From NCBI GenBank assembly GCA_964242735.1, contig CAXTAK010000002.1, positions 124,001 to 188,000 on the forward strand: a stretch of DNA of 64,000 bases, read 5' to 3'. The translations under genes and the position numbers were made by a program. The notes under the pieces were generated by a model. It worked only from the letters and a program-made list of their open reading frames with translations, was not told the origin of the DNA and made no database searches. Shown in pieces: positions 25,872-36,994 of the stretch (the stretch's first letter is position 1; every line of letters starts with the position of its first letter). This DNA is from CADCUY01 sp964242735 (GTDB lineage: Bacteria; Actinomycetota; Actinomycetes; Actinomycetales; Quadrisphaeraceae).

Positions 25872-27281
25872 GTGGACCGCCCGCTGCCCCTCACCGCCGT
25901 GCTCTCGAGCCCCGCCGTGCTCACGCGCCGGGGTGTGCTCGCCGGCGCCGGCGCGCTGGCCCTCGCGGCCGGCGCCGCGCCCAGCGCGCTCGCCGCACCG
26001 CCCGCCGGCCTGCCGCGCAAGGCGTCCGAGCTGAACGCGCAGGACTTCCTGCGGGTGGTGACCGACGCCTACCCGGCGCAGAACGGCACCGGGCCTCGGC
26101 TGCCGCAGAGCTACGCCGACGAGCTCGGCCTGTTCAGCACCGCCTTCGTCTACGACAGCGCCCTCGCGGTGTGCGCCGCGCTGACCGGGGGTGCGGCGGG
26201 GGTCGCGCTCGCGCGCACGATCGGCGACGGCCTCCTGTACGCGCAGGCCAACGACCCCGTCCACACCGACGGGCGGCTGCGGCAGGGCTACAACGTCGGG
26301 CCGTACACGTTCTACGACGGGAGCGCGCAGCCCTTCGGCTTCGTCCTGCCCAGCGGCGACGCGAACATCGGCTACCAGTTCGGCTTCCTGGGCACAGCGG
26401 TCGGTGACATGGCGTGGCCCGGCATCGCGCTGGTCCAGCTGCACGAGCGCACCCGCGACCGCCGCTACCTCGACGGCGCGCTGGCCATCGCCCGGTGGAT
26501 CGTGACCAACACCCGCTCCGACGTCGGGCTCGGCGGGTTCTCCTTCGGCGTGAGCGCGGCGAACGCCCCCATCCCGAACAAGTCCACCGAGCACAACATC
26601 GACTGCACCAGCTTCTTCACCCAGCTCGCCGCTGGCACAGGTGACAGCTCGTGGCTGGCGCAGGCGGCGCACGCCCGGGCCTTCGTGGAGCGGGTGTGGG
26701 AGCCCGCGGGCGGGTACTTCTACACCGGCAGCAACGACGGGGTCACGATCAACACCGACCCCCTGCCGCTGGACCCGCAGACGTGGAGCTGGCTGGCGCT
26801 CCGCGACCAGCGGTACGCGGGCGCGCTGGACTGGGCGGCGCGGGCGCTCGCCACCACCGACGACCCGACGGCGCCGCGCAGCCAGCTCCCCGACGGCGTG
26901 ACCATCTCCGGGGTCACCTTCAGCACCGCGAGCCTGACCTCGACGGCGGCCTACAACGGCATCACCGTGCACCCGCAGGGGGTGTGGCTGGAGGGCACCG
27001 CCCAGCTCGTCGCGGCCTTCGAGGACCGGCGCCGGGGGGGCGACGTCCGGGCGGCGAACCTCCTGGCCGACCAGGTGCGCATCGCCCAGGCCCTCGTGGG
27101 TCAGGGCCAGCGCGTCGGGGGGCAGGTGCTGCCGGCCGCCTCGGGGGTGGTCGCGGCATCGAGCCTGCTCGACAGCGGCTTCGGCTTCGGCTACTTCCAG
27201 GTGCAGCACGTGGGTGCGACGGCCTGGTACCTCATGGGCAGCCGGTCCGCGAACCCGCTGCAGGTGGGCGGCCTGGCGTGA
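25872..27281 (+). CDS. Secreted (Tat-type) alpha/alpha-barrel protein, glycoside-hydrolase-like
   Basis: The product is 469 residues from a GTG at 25872 with AGGAGGA six bases upstream. The N-terminus has a twin-arginine-like signal, TRRGVLAGAGALALAAGAAPSALA. The mature part is built of repeated helical hairpins with aromatic pockets (YQFGFLGTAVGDMAWPGIALVQLHE, EHNIDCTSFFTQLA, AYNGITVHPQGVWLEGTAQLVAAF). That layout matches six-hairpin glycosidase folds and some lipoprotein- or polysaccharide-acting enzymes. Catalytic residues cannot be fixed by eye. A stand-alone polysaccharide-active enzyme is the best guess. Confidence 0.65.
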   Translation: MDRPLPLTAVLSSPAVLTRRGVLAGAGALALAAGAAPSALAAPPAGLPRKASELNAQDFLRVVTDAYPAQNGTGPRLPQSYADELGLFSTAFVYDSALAVCAALTGGAAGVALARTIGDGLLYAQANDPVHTDGRLRQGYNVGPYTFYDGSAQPFGFVLPSGDANIGYQFGFLGTAVGDMAWPGIALVQLHERTRDRRYLDGALAIARWIVTNTRSDVGLGGFSFGVSAANAPIPNKSTEHNIDCTSFFTQLAAGTGDSSWLAQAAHARAFVERVWEPAGGYFYTGSNDGVTINTDPLPLDPQTWSWLALRDQRYAGALDWAARALATTDDPTAPRSQLPDGVTISGVTFSTASLTSTAAYNGITVHPQGVWLEGTAQLVAAFEDRRRGGDVRAANLLADQVRIAQALVGQGQRVGGQVLPAASGVVAASSLLDSGFGFGYFQVQHVGATAWYLMGSRSANPLQVGGLA

Positions 27282-27289
27282 CCCCGGCG

Positions 27290-27327
27290 CCGACCCGCTG
27301 ATCGGCCGGCTCAGGTGGGCGGGTCGG
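27290..27327. terminator. Hairpin between convergent secreted-protein gene and truB
   Basis: CCGACCCGC (27290-27298) pairs perfectly with GCGGGTCGG (27319-27327) around a 20-base loop. It sits between two convergent stops, and its right arm lies within the last codons of truB. Confidence 0.5.
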
Positions 27328-28219
27328 CGAGCACCAGCGACGGGCGCACGGCGCCGTCACGCTCCTCCAGCAGGGCGACCAGGTCTCCCGCCGGGTCGAG
27401 GGCCGCGGTGAGCCCGGGGGCCAGGCCCACCGGCGGCAGCCGCTGCCCGTGGCGGAGCCTCCGGGCCTGCTCCCCGTCGAGGTGCCACACCGGGAACGCG
27501 GCCCTCGCGGCAGCCGCCAGCGCCAGCAGGTGGGTGGCCGCGCCGTCGGCCTCGAGGCGTTCCAGGGTGCGCGCGGAGCCCTCGCCGTACGGGCCCACGC
27601 GGGTGCGGCGCAGCGCTGACAGGTGCCCGCCCACGTGCAGCGCAGCGCCGAGGTCTCGGGCCAGGGCCCGCACGTAGGTGCCGGAGGAGACCACCACGCG
27701 CACGTCGACCTCCCAGCGCGTCGGCGCCGCCCTGGTGGCGAGGACGTCGAAGGCGGCGACCGTCACCGGGCGCGGCGGCAGCACCACGTCCTCACCGGCG
27801 CGCACCCGGGCGTAGGAGCGCCGTCCGTCGACCTTGATCGCGCTGACCGAGCTGGGCACCTGGTCGATGGCACCGGTCAGGGACGCGACGGCCGCGGCGA
27901 GGCGCTGCGGGGTCAGGGCGGCCACCGCGGCGGGGTCGGCGACCGCGGTCACGTCGCCCTCCGCGTCGTCGGTGACCGTGGCGGCGCCCAGGACGAGCGT
28001 CGCCGCGTACTCCTTGTCGGCGCCGACCAGGTGCGTGAGCAGCTTGGTCCCGCGCCCGACCCCCAGCACCAGCACCCCGGTGGCCATCGGGTCGAGGGTG
28101 CCGGCGTGGCCCACGCGGCGGGTGGCGAGCAGCCGCCGCGCCCGGGCGACGACGTCGTGGCTCGTCCCACCCGCGGCCTTGTCGACGACCAGCAGGCCCT
28201 CAGGCTCGCTCTGCGCCAC
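27311..28219 (-). CDS. truB: tRNA pseudouridine-55 synthase
   Basis: The product is 302 residues from a GTG at 28219, which overlaps the end of rbfA by 20 bases. GLLVVDKAAGGTSHDVV and the catalytic aspartate motif GHAGTLDPMATGVLVLGVGRGTK identify TruB, with QVPSSVSAIKVDGRRSYARVRAG and SGTYVRALARDLG following. The C-terminal PUA-like part is present. It converts U55 to pseudouridine in tRNA and ends the rimP-nusA-infB-rbfA cluster. Confidence 0.95.
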   Translation of the reverse strand: MAQSEPEGLLVVDKAAGGTSHDVVARARRLLATRRVGHAGTLDPMATGVLVLGVGRGTKLLTHLVGADKEYAATLVLGAATVTDDAEGDVTAVADPAAVAALTPQRLAAAVASLTGAIDQVPSSVSAIKVDGRRSYARVRAGEDVVLPPRPVTVAAFDVLATRAAPTRWEVDVRVVVSSGTYVRALARDLGAALHVGGHLSALRRTRVGPYGEGSARTLERLEADGAATHLLALAAAARAAFPVWHLDGEQARRLRHGQRLPPVGLAPGLTAALDPAGDLVALLEERDGAVRPSLVLADPPT

Positions 28220-28745
28220 CCGCGGCGTCCCGCCCGTCGACCTCGGGCGCGCCGGCAACGACGGGGCCACCGGCAACGACCGGGCGCTCAGCGCCGGTGC
28301 CACCGTCCCCGTCACCGGGGCCGCCCTCGTCCGGCCTCCGGTAGGGGTCGGGCTCGCCCGCGTACTGCGCGCCGGCCGCCAGGGCGGCCACGGCGGCGTC
28401 CTGCGCGGCGGCGCGCGAGAGCAGCTCGGTCATCGCCGCGGCCGTCTCCGGGACCGCGTCGAGGGTGAAGTCCAGCGTGGGTGTCAAGCGGATGCCGGTG
28501 CGTCGGCCGACCTCCGCGCGCAGGACCCCGCGGGCGCTCTCCAGGGCCTGCGCGGTGCCCACGCGCGCCTCCTCGTCGCCGTAGACGGTGTAGAAGACCG
28601 TCGCGTGCTGCAGGTCGTTGGTGACCCGGGCGTCGGTGACGGTGATGAAGCCCAGGCGCGGGTCCTTGACCCGGCGGTCCAGGGCCTCGGCGACGACCAC
28701 CTTGATGCGGTCGGCCAGCTTGCGGGCGCGTGCCGGGTCGGCCAC
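28200..28745 (-). CDS. rbfA: Ribosome-binding factor A
   Basis: The product is 181 residues from a GTG at 28745 with GAGAGGAG upstream. The KH-like core (ARKLADRIKVVVAEALDRRVKDPRLGFITVTDARVTNDLQHATVFYTVYG) and RIGIRLTPTLDFTLDAVPETA-type end are clear. RbfA helps mature the 30S 5' domain. The C-terminal 55 residues are a low-complexity Gly/Pro/Asp/Val tail beyond the usual 120-residue core, which is common in actinobacteria. Confidence 0.95.
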   Translation of the reverse strand: MADPARARKLADRIKVVVAEALDRRVKDPRLGFITVTDARVTNDLQHATVFYTVYGDEEARVGTAQALESARGVLRAEVGRRTGIRLTPTLDFTLDAVPETAAAMTELLSRAAAQDAAVAALAAGAQYAGEPDPYRRPDEGGPGDGDGGTGAERPVVAGGPVVAGAPEVDGRDAAGGAERA

Positions 28746-28782
28746 GGCGGACTCCTCTCGTAGGGGCGGGGGCGGGACGGCG

Positions 28783-29082
28783 CTAGAGGGCGTCCGCGTC
28801 GTCCCCGTAGAAGCGGACCCGGGCCGAGAGCAGCTCCAGCTCGGGCCGGGACGCCGCGAGCTGCTCGGCCCGGTCGAGCACGGCACGGCAATGCCGGGCG
28901 TCCGCGGCGACCACCGCGCACGACACCTCGGCCCGGCGGTGCAGGTCGAGGTGCCCGGTCTCGGCCACCGCGACGTCCAGGCGCTTCAGCTCGGCGATCA
29001 GCGGGCGCACCAGGCCGCGCTTGGCCTTGAGGCTGTGGACGTCGCCGAGCAGCACGTCGAGGGTCAGGGTCGCCACCTGCAC
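28783..29082 (-). CDS. ylxP: YlxP family protein (DUF503)
   Basis: The product is 99 residues from a GTG at 29082 behind a strong AGGAGGAGGAG site. It contains the DUF503 core LDVLLGDVHSLKAKRGLVRPLIAELKRLDVAVAETG and ends in an acidic tail. As in Bacillus, it lies between infB and rbfA, and the family is suspected of a role in ribosome assembly. The strong site and the hairpin upstream suggest it starts a separately expressed ylxP-rbfA-truB segment. Confidence 0.88.
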   Translation of the reverse strand: MQVATLTLDVLLGDVHSLKAKRGLVRPLIAELKRLDVAVAETGHLDLHRRAEVSCAVVAADARHCRAVLDRAEQLAASRPELELLSARVRFYGDDADAL

Positions 29083-29108
29083 CGCGGTGCTCCTCCTCCT
29101 CGTCAGGC

Positions 29109-29169
29109 GCAGTTGTGGGGGCACGTGCACTCCGAGGGCCTCCCGAGGTGCACCCACCCCCACAACTGC
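29109..29169. terminator. Long palindromic hairpin between infB and ylxP
   Basis: GCAGTTGTGGGGG (29109-29121) is perfectly complementary to CCCCCACAACTGC (29157-29169). Inside, GTGCAC at 29125-29130 pairs with GTGCAC at 29148-29153, and the loop holds further GC pairing. The stem is about 20 bp long with one 3-base bulge. It could act as a terminator after infB, but its length and sharp ends also fit a dispersed palindromic repeat. Confidence 0.6.
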
Positions 29170-29181
29170 GGGGATGGTGCC

Positions 29182-32154
<2,973 letters not shown>

Positions 32155-32242
32155 TTCTCTCCTGTCTCGGCCCGGGCGCCGGCAGGAGTGCCGCCGCGGT
32201 CAGGCCGTGGGTGTTCGCTGTGGACAGCTCATCGCTGGTGAC

Positions 32243-32650
32243 TCATCGGGTGCCCATCTGGTGCTGACCCGCTTCCGACTCGGTGGGACCGCTGGGGGGT
32301 GGAGCTGTGCTGGTCGTGCTGGTGCTGCCGGTCGTGCCCAGGTGCTGGGAGATCTCCCGGACGGACTCGGGAGCGATCGTCCCCGACGTCCGCAGGGCCC
32401 TGGTGAGGGCCTGCCGGCGCAGTGCCAGGTCGAGGCAGGCGGAGTCGCGGTGGACCCAGGCGCCGCGGCCCGGCATGCGGGCTGCGGCATCGGGGACGAC
32501 CACGGCGGAACCGTCGGCAGATGTCCCGGCGGCCACCACCCTCAGCAACCTGGACCGGTCGGCGCGCCGCCGGCAGCCGACGCAGGTGCGCTGCGGCTCG
32601 CTCGACCGACGGAGCTCCGGCCCGATCCCCCCCAGTCTAGCGCTCCGCAC
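32243..32650 (-). CDS. ylxR: YlxR family RNA-binding protein (DUF448)
   Basis: The product is 135 residues from a GTG at 32650 that overlaps the last codons of nusA. The YlxR core is QRTCVGCRRRADRSRLLRVV followed by GRGAWVHRDSACLDLALRRQALTRALR, which binds RNA and has been linked to RNase P and transcription control. The Ser/Thr/Pro-rich C-terminus is variable. It lies in the standard nusA-ylxR-infB arrangement, with about 90 bases before infB. Confidence 0.92.
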   Translation of the reverse strand: MRSARLGGIGPELRRSSEPQRTCVGCRRRADRSRLLRVVAAGTSADGSAVVVPDAAARMPGRGAWVHRDSACLDLALRRQALTRALRTSGTIAPESVREISQHLGTTGSTSTTSTAPPPSGPTESEAGQHQMGTR

Positions 32651-33659
32651 CGCGGGACTGTCCCTGCTCCCCCACCGGCTCGCTCGGCTCGGCATCGGAG
32701 TGGATGTCGATGCGCCATCCGGTCAGGCGCGCGGCGAGCCGGGCGTTCTGGCCCTCCTTGCCGATGGCCAGGGACAGCTGGTAGTCCGGCACCACCACGC
32801 GCGCGGCGCGGGCGGCGAGGTCGACGACGGTGACCGAGGTGACCTGCGCCGGCGAGAGGGCGTTGGCGACGAAGCGCCCCGGGTCGTCGCTGTGCTCGAT
32901 GATGTCGATCTTCTCGCCACCGAGCTCGCTCAGCACGGCTCGCACCCGCGCGCCCACGGGCCCGATGCACGCGCCGATGGCGTTCAGGCCCGGCACCGAC
33001 GTCGTCACGGCCATCTTCGTGCGGTGCCCCGCCTCGCGGGCGACAGCGGTGATCAGCACGCTGCCGTCAGCGACCTCGGGCACCTCCAGGGCGAACAGGG
33101 CGCGGACCAGGTCGGGGTGGGTCCGCGACAGGGTGATCATCGGCGCCTTGACGCCCCGCTTGACCGAGACGACCAGGGCGCGCAGCCGCGACCCGTGGGG
33201 GTAGCGCTCGGTCGGCACCTGCTCCCCGGGGGGGATGAGTCCTTCGACGCCACCGCTGAGGCCGAGGTCCAGGCGCACCACCCGCCGGTCGTGGCCCTGC
33301 TGCACCACCCCGCTGACCAGGTCGCCCTCCCGGCCGGCGAACTGCCCGAAGACGGCGTCGTCCTCGAGCTGGCGCAGGCGCTGGCTGATCGCCTGGCGCA
33401 CGGTGCTCGCCGCGAGGCGCCCGAAGTCAGACGGTGTGTCGTCCCACTCGCGCAGCACCTCGCCGTCCTGCCCGATCTCCGCGGCCAGCACGGTCACCTG
33501 TCCCGTCCTGCGGTCGAGCACCGCGCGGGCGTGCGGCTCGTGCCCCTCGCCGCGCTGGTAGGCGACGAGCAGGGCGCTCTCGATGGCGGTGGCGAGGACG
33601 CCGAGGGGCACCTCGCGCTCGCGCTCGACCGCGCGGAGCACGGCCAGGTCCACCTGCAT
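32637..33659 (-). CDS. nusA: Transcription termination/antitermination protein NusA
   Basis: The product is 340 residues from the ATG at 33659. An N-terminal RNA polymerase-binding domain (LAVLRAVEREREVPLGVLATAIESALLVAYQR) is followed by S1 (DLVSGVVQQGHDRRVVRLDLG), KH1 (ALFALEVPEVADGSVLITAVAREAGHRTKMAV) and KH2 (LSLAIGKEGQNARLAARLTGWRIDI) domains. It lacks the acidic repeats found in proteobacteria, as expected for this phylum. It acts at pauses, hairpin terminators and rRNA antitermination. It is separated from rimP by one base. Confidence 0.96.
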   Translation of the reverse strand: MQVDLAVLRAVEREREVPLGVLATAIESALLVAYQRGEGHEPHARAVLDRRTGQVTVLAAEIGQDGEVLREWDDTPSDFGRLAASTVRQAISQRLRQLEDDAVFGQFAGREGDLVSGVVQQGHDRRVVRLDLGLSGGVEGLIPPGEQVPTERYPHGSRLRALVVSVKRGVKAPMITLSRTHPDLVRALFALEVPEVADGSVLITAVAREAGHRTKMAVTTSVPGLNAIGACIGPVGARVRAVLSELGGEKIDIIEHSDDPGRFVANALSPAQVTSVTVVDLAARAARVVVPDYQLSLAIGKEGQNARLAARLTGWRIDIHSDAEPSEPVGEQGQSRGAER

Positions 33660-33660
33660 C

Positions 33661-34260
33661 TCAGTCCTCCTCCGTGCTGTCGGTGCCGTCGTCGGTGGTG
33701 TCGTCGCCCGTCGCGTCAGCCTCGTCGACACGCGAGAACTCCACCTGCACCCGGCCGGCCGCGCCCGCGAGCGCCTCCCAGCTCAGCAGGGACTCGCCGA
33801 GGAGCACCCCCGCGTCGTCGACGCGCTCGACGCGGCCGGTCATCGCGTCCCCGCCCGCGCCGGTGAGGGTCACGAGCCGACCGCGAGCGCGGGCCCAGTG
33901 CCGACGCTGCGTCAGGGGTCGGTCGACCCCCGGCGAGCTGACCTCCAGCACGTACGGCGTCGCGCCCAGGACGGACTCCAGGGCGGAGTCGCCCGCGGGA
34001 TCGTCGAGCACCGCCGAGACGGCGCGGGCGACCACCGCGACCTGGTCGAGGTCGAGGCTGCCGGTCGCCTCGTCGGGCAGGTCTACGACGACCGCGACGA
34101 CGCTGCGCCGCCCGGCGCGGGTGAGGCCCACGCCCTCGAGCACGAAGCCCGCCGCGGCGACCGCGGGACCGATGGCCGCGTGCACGGCCGCCGCGGGCCC
34201 GGCGGTCGGCCCGGTCGTGAGCACTGCGGTCGGCCCAGTCGTGGGCGCTGTGGCGGACAC
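33661..34260 (-). CDS. rimP: Ribosome maturation factor RimP
   Basis: The product is 199 residues from a GTG at 34260 with GGAGGTG seven bases upstream. RimP features are GFVLEGVGLTRAGRRSVVAVVVDLP, DLDQVAVVARAVSAVLDD and YVLEVSSPGVDRPLTQRRHWARARGRLV. It assists 30S assembly. Thr/Gly-rich N-terminal and acidic C-terminal extensions flank the two-domain core. It is the first gene of the rimP-nusA-ylxR-infB operon, and its promoter should lie in the 150 bases shared with the divergent lipoprotein gene. Confidence 0.94.
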   Translation of the reverse strand: MSATAPTTGPTAVLTTGPTAGPAAAVHAAIGPAVAAAGFVLEGVGLTRAGRRSVVAVVVDLPDEATGSLDLDQVAVVARAVSAVLDDPAGDSALESVLGATPYVLEVSSPGVDRPLTQRRHWARARGRLVTLTGAGGDAMTGRVERVDDAGVLLGESLLSWEALAGAAGRVQVEFSRVDEADATGDDTTDDGTDSTEED

Positions 34261-34414
34261 GGGGACACCTCCAGGGACCGGGCGGGCAGGAGCGAGCGCG
34301 AGCTGCGGGGCGCTCGGTGCCGAGCGCTCGCGGGTGGTCACCACCGAACGCGGTCCCTGATGGTATCCGCTGCGACGCCGCCCCCGGTGCCCGCTCGTGG
34401 CAGGCTCAGCCCCC

Positions 34415-35437
34415 GTGCCGCCGCTGTCGCGCCGATCGGTGCTCCGGGCGGTGGGCGCCGCCGCGGTGATCGGCCCGCTCAGCGGGTGCTCGGCCCCGTG
34501 GGAGGACCTGCGCGTCCAGCCCTGGCGCGGCGACCCGCCGCCGGCGCCCCCGGCCCCGGGCGCCGACGAGCTCGCCCGCCGCGACCTGCTCGCGGACGTG
34601 GTCTCGCTGCAGGCCGCCTGCGCCGGGGGAGCGGGCACCGGCACAGGCGGCACCACGGCGCCGGCCGTGGCCGGCGTGGTGACCGCGCTGGTGGGCTCCC
34701 TGGGCGAGGCGGCCGCCTCCCTGGACCCGACCGCCGCGGGCCCTCCCCCGACGCCCGGCACGCCGGGGGACCTCGACGGGCCCGGGACGCCGCCCGCGGC
34801 CCTCGTCGCAGCGCTGTGGGCCGCCGCGGGCCGCGCCTCGGCGCACCTGCCGGTGGTGACCGGGCCGATGGCCCGCCTCGTCGCGGCCCTCGCGGCCGGG
34901 CACCAGGTGGCGGCGACCGCGCTCGAGGTGGCCGCCGGCGGCGCCGACCCGGGCCCGGCGCCGATGGGGCCGGGGCACCCGGTGGCCACGGCGGGCTCCA
35001 CCGCCCCGGACCCCCTGGTGCGGGGGGCGCTGGTGACCGCGGCGGCGGCGGAGGCGGGCGCGGAGTACGGCTACGGCGTCCTCGCGGTCCACCTCACCGA
35101 CCCGGTCCTGTCCTGGGCGCTCGTCCGGCGGGAGGAGCACCGCCGCGCGGTCGTCGCCCTGGCCGGCGGCACCTCGGCCACCGACCTCCCGGCGCCCGCC
35201 GCGTTCGCCCCTGGCGCACCGGTGACCGGTGCAGCCGGCGCCCTCGCGCTCGCCGCCACCCTGGAGGACGGCACTGCCGACGCCTGGGCCGACCTGGTCG
35301 CCGTGTGCGCCCCGGCGGAGCGGGCGGGAGCAGCGACCGCGCTGACCACCCGCGCCCTCAGCGCCGAAGCCTGGCGGCGCAGCGGTGGCCGCGGCGCCGC
35401 GCTGCGAGCGCTGCCGGGGCTGACCGGACGGGGCTGA
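34415..35437 (+). CDS. DUF4439 ferritin-like lipoprotein
   Basis: The product is 340 residues from the GTG at 34415 (an earlier GTG at 34397 would add six residues). The start PPLSRRSVLRAVGAAAVIGPLSGC is a lipoprotein signal with lipobox LSGC and possible twin-arginine character. The second half, from about residue 200 (PLVRGALVTAAAAEAGAEYGYGVLAVHL to the end), is a DUF4439 ferritin-like helical bundle with LVRREEHRRAVVAL. Such proteins commonly sit divergent to rimP in actinobacteria. The function is unknown. The stop lies inside a 14-base tandem repeat. Confidence 0.82.
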   Translation: MPPLSRRSVLRAVGAAAVIGPLSGCSAPWEDLRVQPWRGDPPPAPPAPGADELARRDLLADVVSLQAACAGGAGTGTGGTTAPAVAGVVTALVGSLGEAAASLDPTAAGPPPTPGTPGDLDGPGTPPAALVAALWAAAGRASAHLPVVTGPMARLVAALAAGHQVAATALEVAAGGADPGPAPMGPGHPVATAGSTAPDPLVRGALVTAAAAEAGAEYGYGVLAVHLTDPVLSWALVRREEHRRAVVALAGGTSATDLPAPAAFAPGAPVTGAAGALALAATLEDGTADAWADLVAVCAPAERAGAATALTTRALSAEAWRRSGGRGAALRALPGLTGRG

Positions 35438-35467
35438 CCGGACGGGGCTGACCGGACGGGGCCGACC
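35416..35467. repeat. 14-bp tandem repeat spanning the lipoprotein stop codon
   Basis: GGGGCTGACCGGAC occurs three times head to tail (35416-35457), followed by a degenerate partial copy, GGGGCCGACC. The first copy contains the end of the reading frame, and the TGA is in the second. Confidence 0.9.
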
Positions 35468-35558
35468 ACTGCCGTACCGGCCTCCACCGCGCGCGGGCGC
35501 ACCGGCCCGGCGAGCAGGATGGGTCCGGGGCCGACCGCCGGCCCGTGAGGAGGCAGTC

Positions 35559-36950
35559 GTGGACCGTGCCCTGCGCGTCGCCGTCGTCGGAGCCGGCCCG
35601 GCCGGGGTGTACGTCGTCGACCAGCTGCTGCGCGCCGCCCTGCCGCACGGCGCGAGCGTCGACGTCCTCGAGCGCCTCCCCGCGCCGTCCGGGCTCGTCC
35701 GCTACGGGGTCTCCCCCGACCACCCCCGCATCAAGGGCGTCGCCGACGCGCTGCTGGAGGTCATCGGCCGCCCGGGCGTGAGGCTGCTCGGCAACGTGGA
35801 CGTGGGCGACGGCGCGAGCGGCACCACCATCGAGGCCCTGCACCGCTACTACGACGCGGTGGTCGTGGCCACCGGGTGCCGGGCGGACAGCCCGCTGGCG
35901 ATCCCCGGCATCGACCTGCCCGGGTCCTTCGGCGCCTCCGAGGTGGTCTCGTGGTACGGCGGGCACCCGGACGCCGAGCGCACGTGGCCGCTGCACGCCG
36001 GAGCCATCGCGGTCATCGGGGTGGGCAACGTGGCCCTCGACATCGCGCGGGTCCTCGCCCGGCCCGCCGAGGACCTGGCCCCCACCGACGTCCCGCACGA
36101 GGTGTACGAGCAGCTGCGCACCTCCTCCCTGGAGGACGTGCACGTCTTCGGACGCCGCGGCCCCGCGCAGGTGCGCTTCTCCGCCGTGGAGCTGCGCGAG
36201 CTGGGTGACGTCGCTGGCATCGACGTCGTGCTCGACCCCGCCGACGTCGCGCTCGACGCGTTCTCGGCGCAGCTCGTCACGACCGATCGCACCGCCCGCG
36301 CCGTCGCGGCCGCGCTGCAGGGCCTCGCGGGCCGCCCGCTGACCGGTGCGCCGCGCCGGGTGCACCTGCACCTGCACCAGGCCCCCGTCGCCGTCCTCGG
36401 CCAGGACGCGGTGGAGGGGTTGCGCACCGAGCGCACCGCGCTGGACGCCGACGGGCGCCTCCAGGGCACCGGGGAGGTCACCGACTGGCCGGTGCAGGCG
36501 GTGTACCGCGCCGTCGGCTACACGGGGACACCGCTGCCGGGGCTCCCCTTCGACCCCACCCGCGGGGTGGTGCCCAACGCCGCCGGGCGCGTGCTCGAGG
36601 CCGACGGCACCCCGGTGCCCGGCACCTACGTCAACGGGTGGATCAAGCGGGGACCGTCCGGACTGATCGGGGCGTCGCGCAAGGACGCGAAGGAGACCGT
36701 GGCCAGCCTCGTCGCCGACGCCGACGCCGACGCGCTGCCGCGGGCGGTGGACCCCGACCCCGACGCGGTGCTCGCGCACCTCGCCGAGCGGGGGGTGGAC
36801 GTCGTGGACCTGACCGGGTGGGCGCGCCTGGACGCCCACGAGCTCGGCCGCGGAGTCCCGCACGGGCGGGGGCGGGTGAAGGTGGTCTCCCGCGAGGACA
36901 TGCTCGCCGCGGCCCGTGCCGCCGAGGCCGGTGCGCCGCTCGCGGGGTGA
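35559..36950 (+). CDS. fprA: Ferredoxin/adrenodoxin-type NADP+ reductase (FprA)
   Basis: The product is 463 residues with GAGGAGG nine bases before the GTG start. It has the FAD loop VAVVGAGPAGVYVVDQLL, LPAPSGLVRYGVSPDHPRIK, the NADP loop VIGVGNVALDIARVL, RRGPAQVRFSAVELRELG and the closing GWIKRGPSGLIGASRKDA. This matches mycobacterial FprA and mitochondrial adrenodoxin reductase. It passes electrons from NADPH to ferredoxins, for example for cytochrome P450s or biosynthetic iron-sulphur enzymes such as IspG. Its end is convergent with the TSUP permease. Confidence 0.95.
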   Translation: MDRALRVAVVGAGPAGVYVVDQLLRAALPHGASVDVLERLPAPSGLVRYGVSPDHPRIKGVADALLEVIGRPGVRLLGNVDVGDGASGTTIEALHRYYDAVVVATGCRADSPLAIPGIDLPGSFGASEVVSWYGGHPDAERTWPLHAGAIAVIGVGNVALDIARVLARPAEDLAPTDVPHEVYEQLRTSSLEDVHVFGRRGPAQVRFSAVELRELGDVAGIDVVLDPADVALDAFSAQLVTTDRTARAVAAALQGLAGRPLTGAPRRVHLHLHQAPVAVLGQDAVEGLRTERTALDADGRLQGTGEVTDWPVQAVYRAVGYTGTPLPGLPFDPTRGVVPNAAGRVLEADGTPVPGTYVNGWIKRGPSGLIGASRKDAKETVASLVADADADALPRAVDPDPDAVLAHLAERGVDVVDLTGWARLDAHELGRGVPHGRGRVKVVSREDMLAAARAAEAGAPLAG

Positions 36951-36994
36951 CGCCCGTCAGGGCCAGGAGCGGGTCGGCGCCCATCAGGGCCCGG

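Noticed and set aside
29109..29169. Considered a riboswitch or leader upstream of ylxP.
   Set aside because: It is a simple two-arm palindrome with no multi-helix conserved core, and ylxP is not a usual riboswitch target.
36951..36994. Short direct repeats of GGTCAGGACC between fprA and the TSUP gene.
   Set aside because: Only two adjacent 11-base copies and a few degenerate ones; too little to support a functional element.
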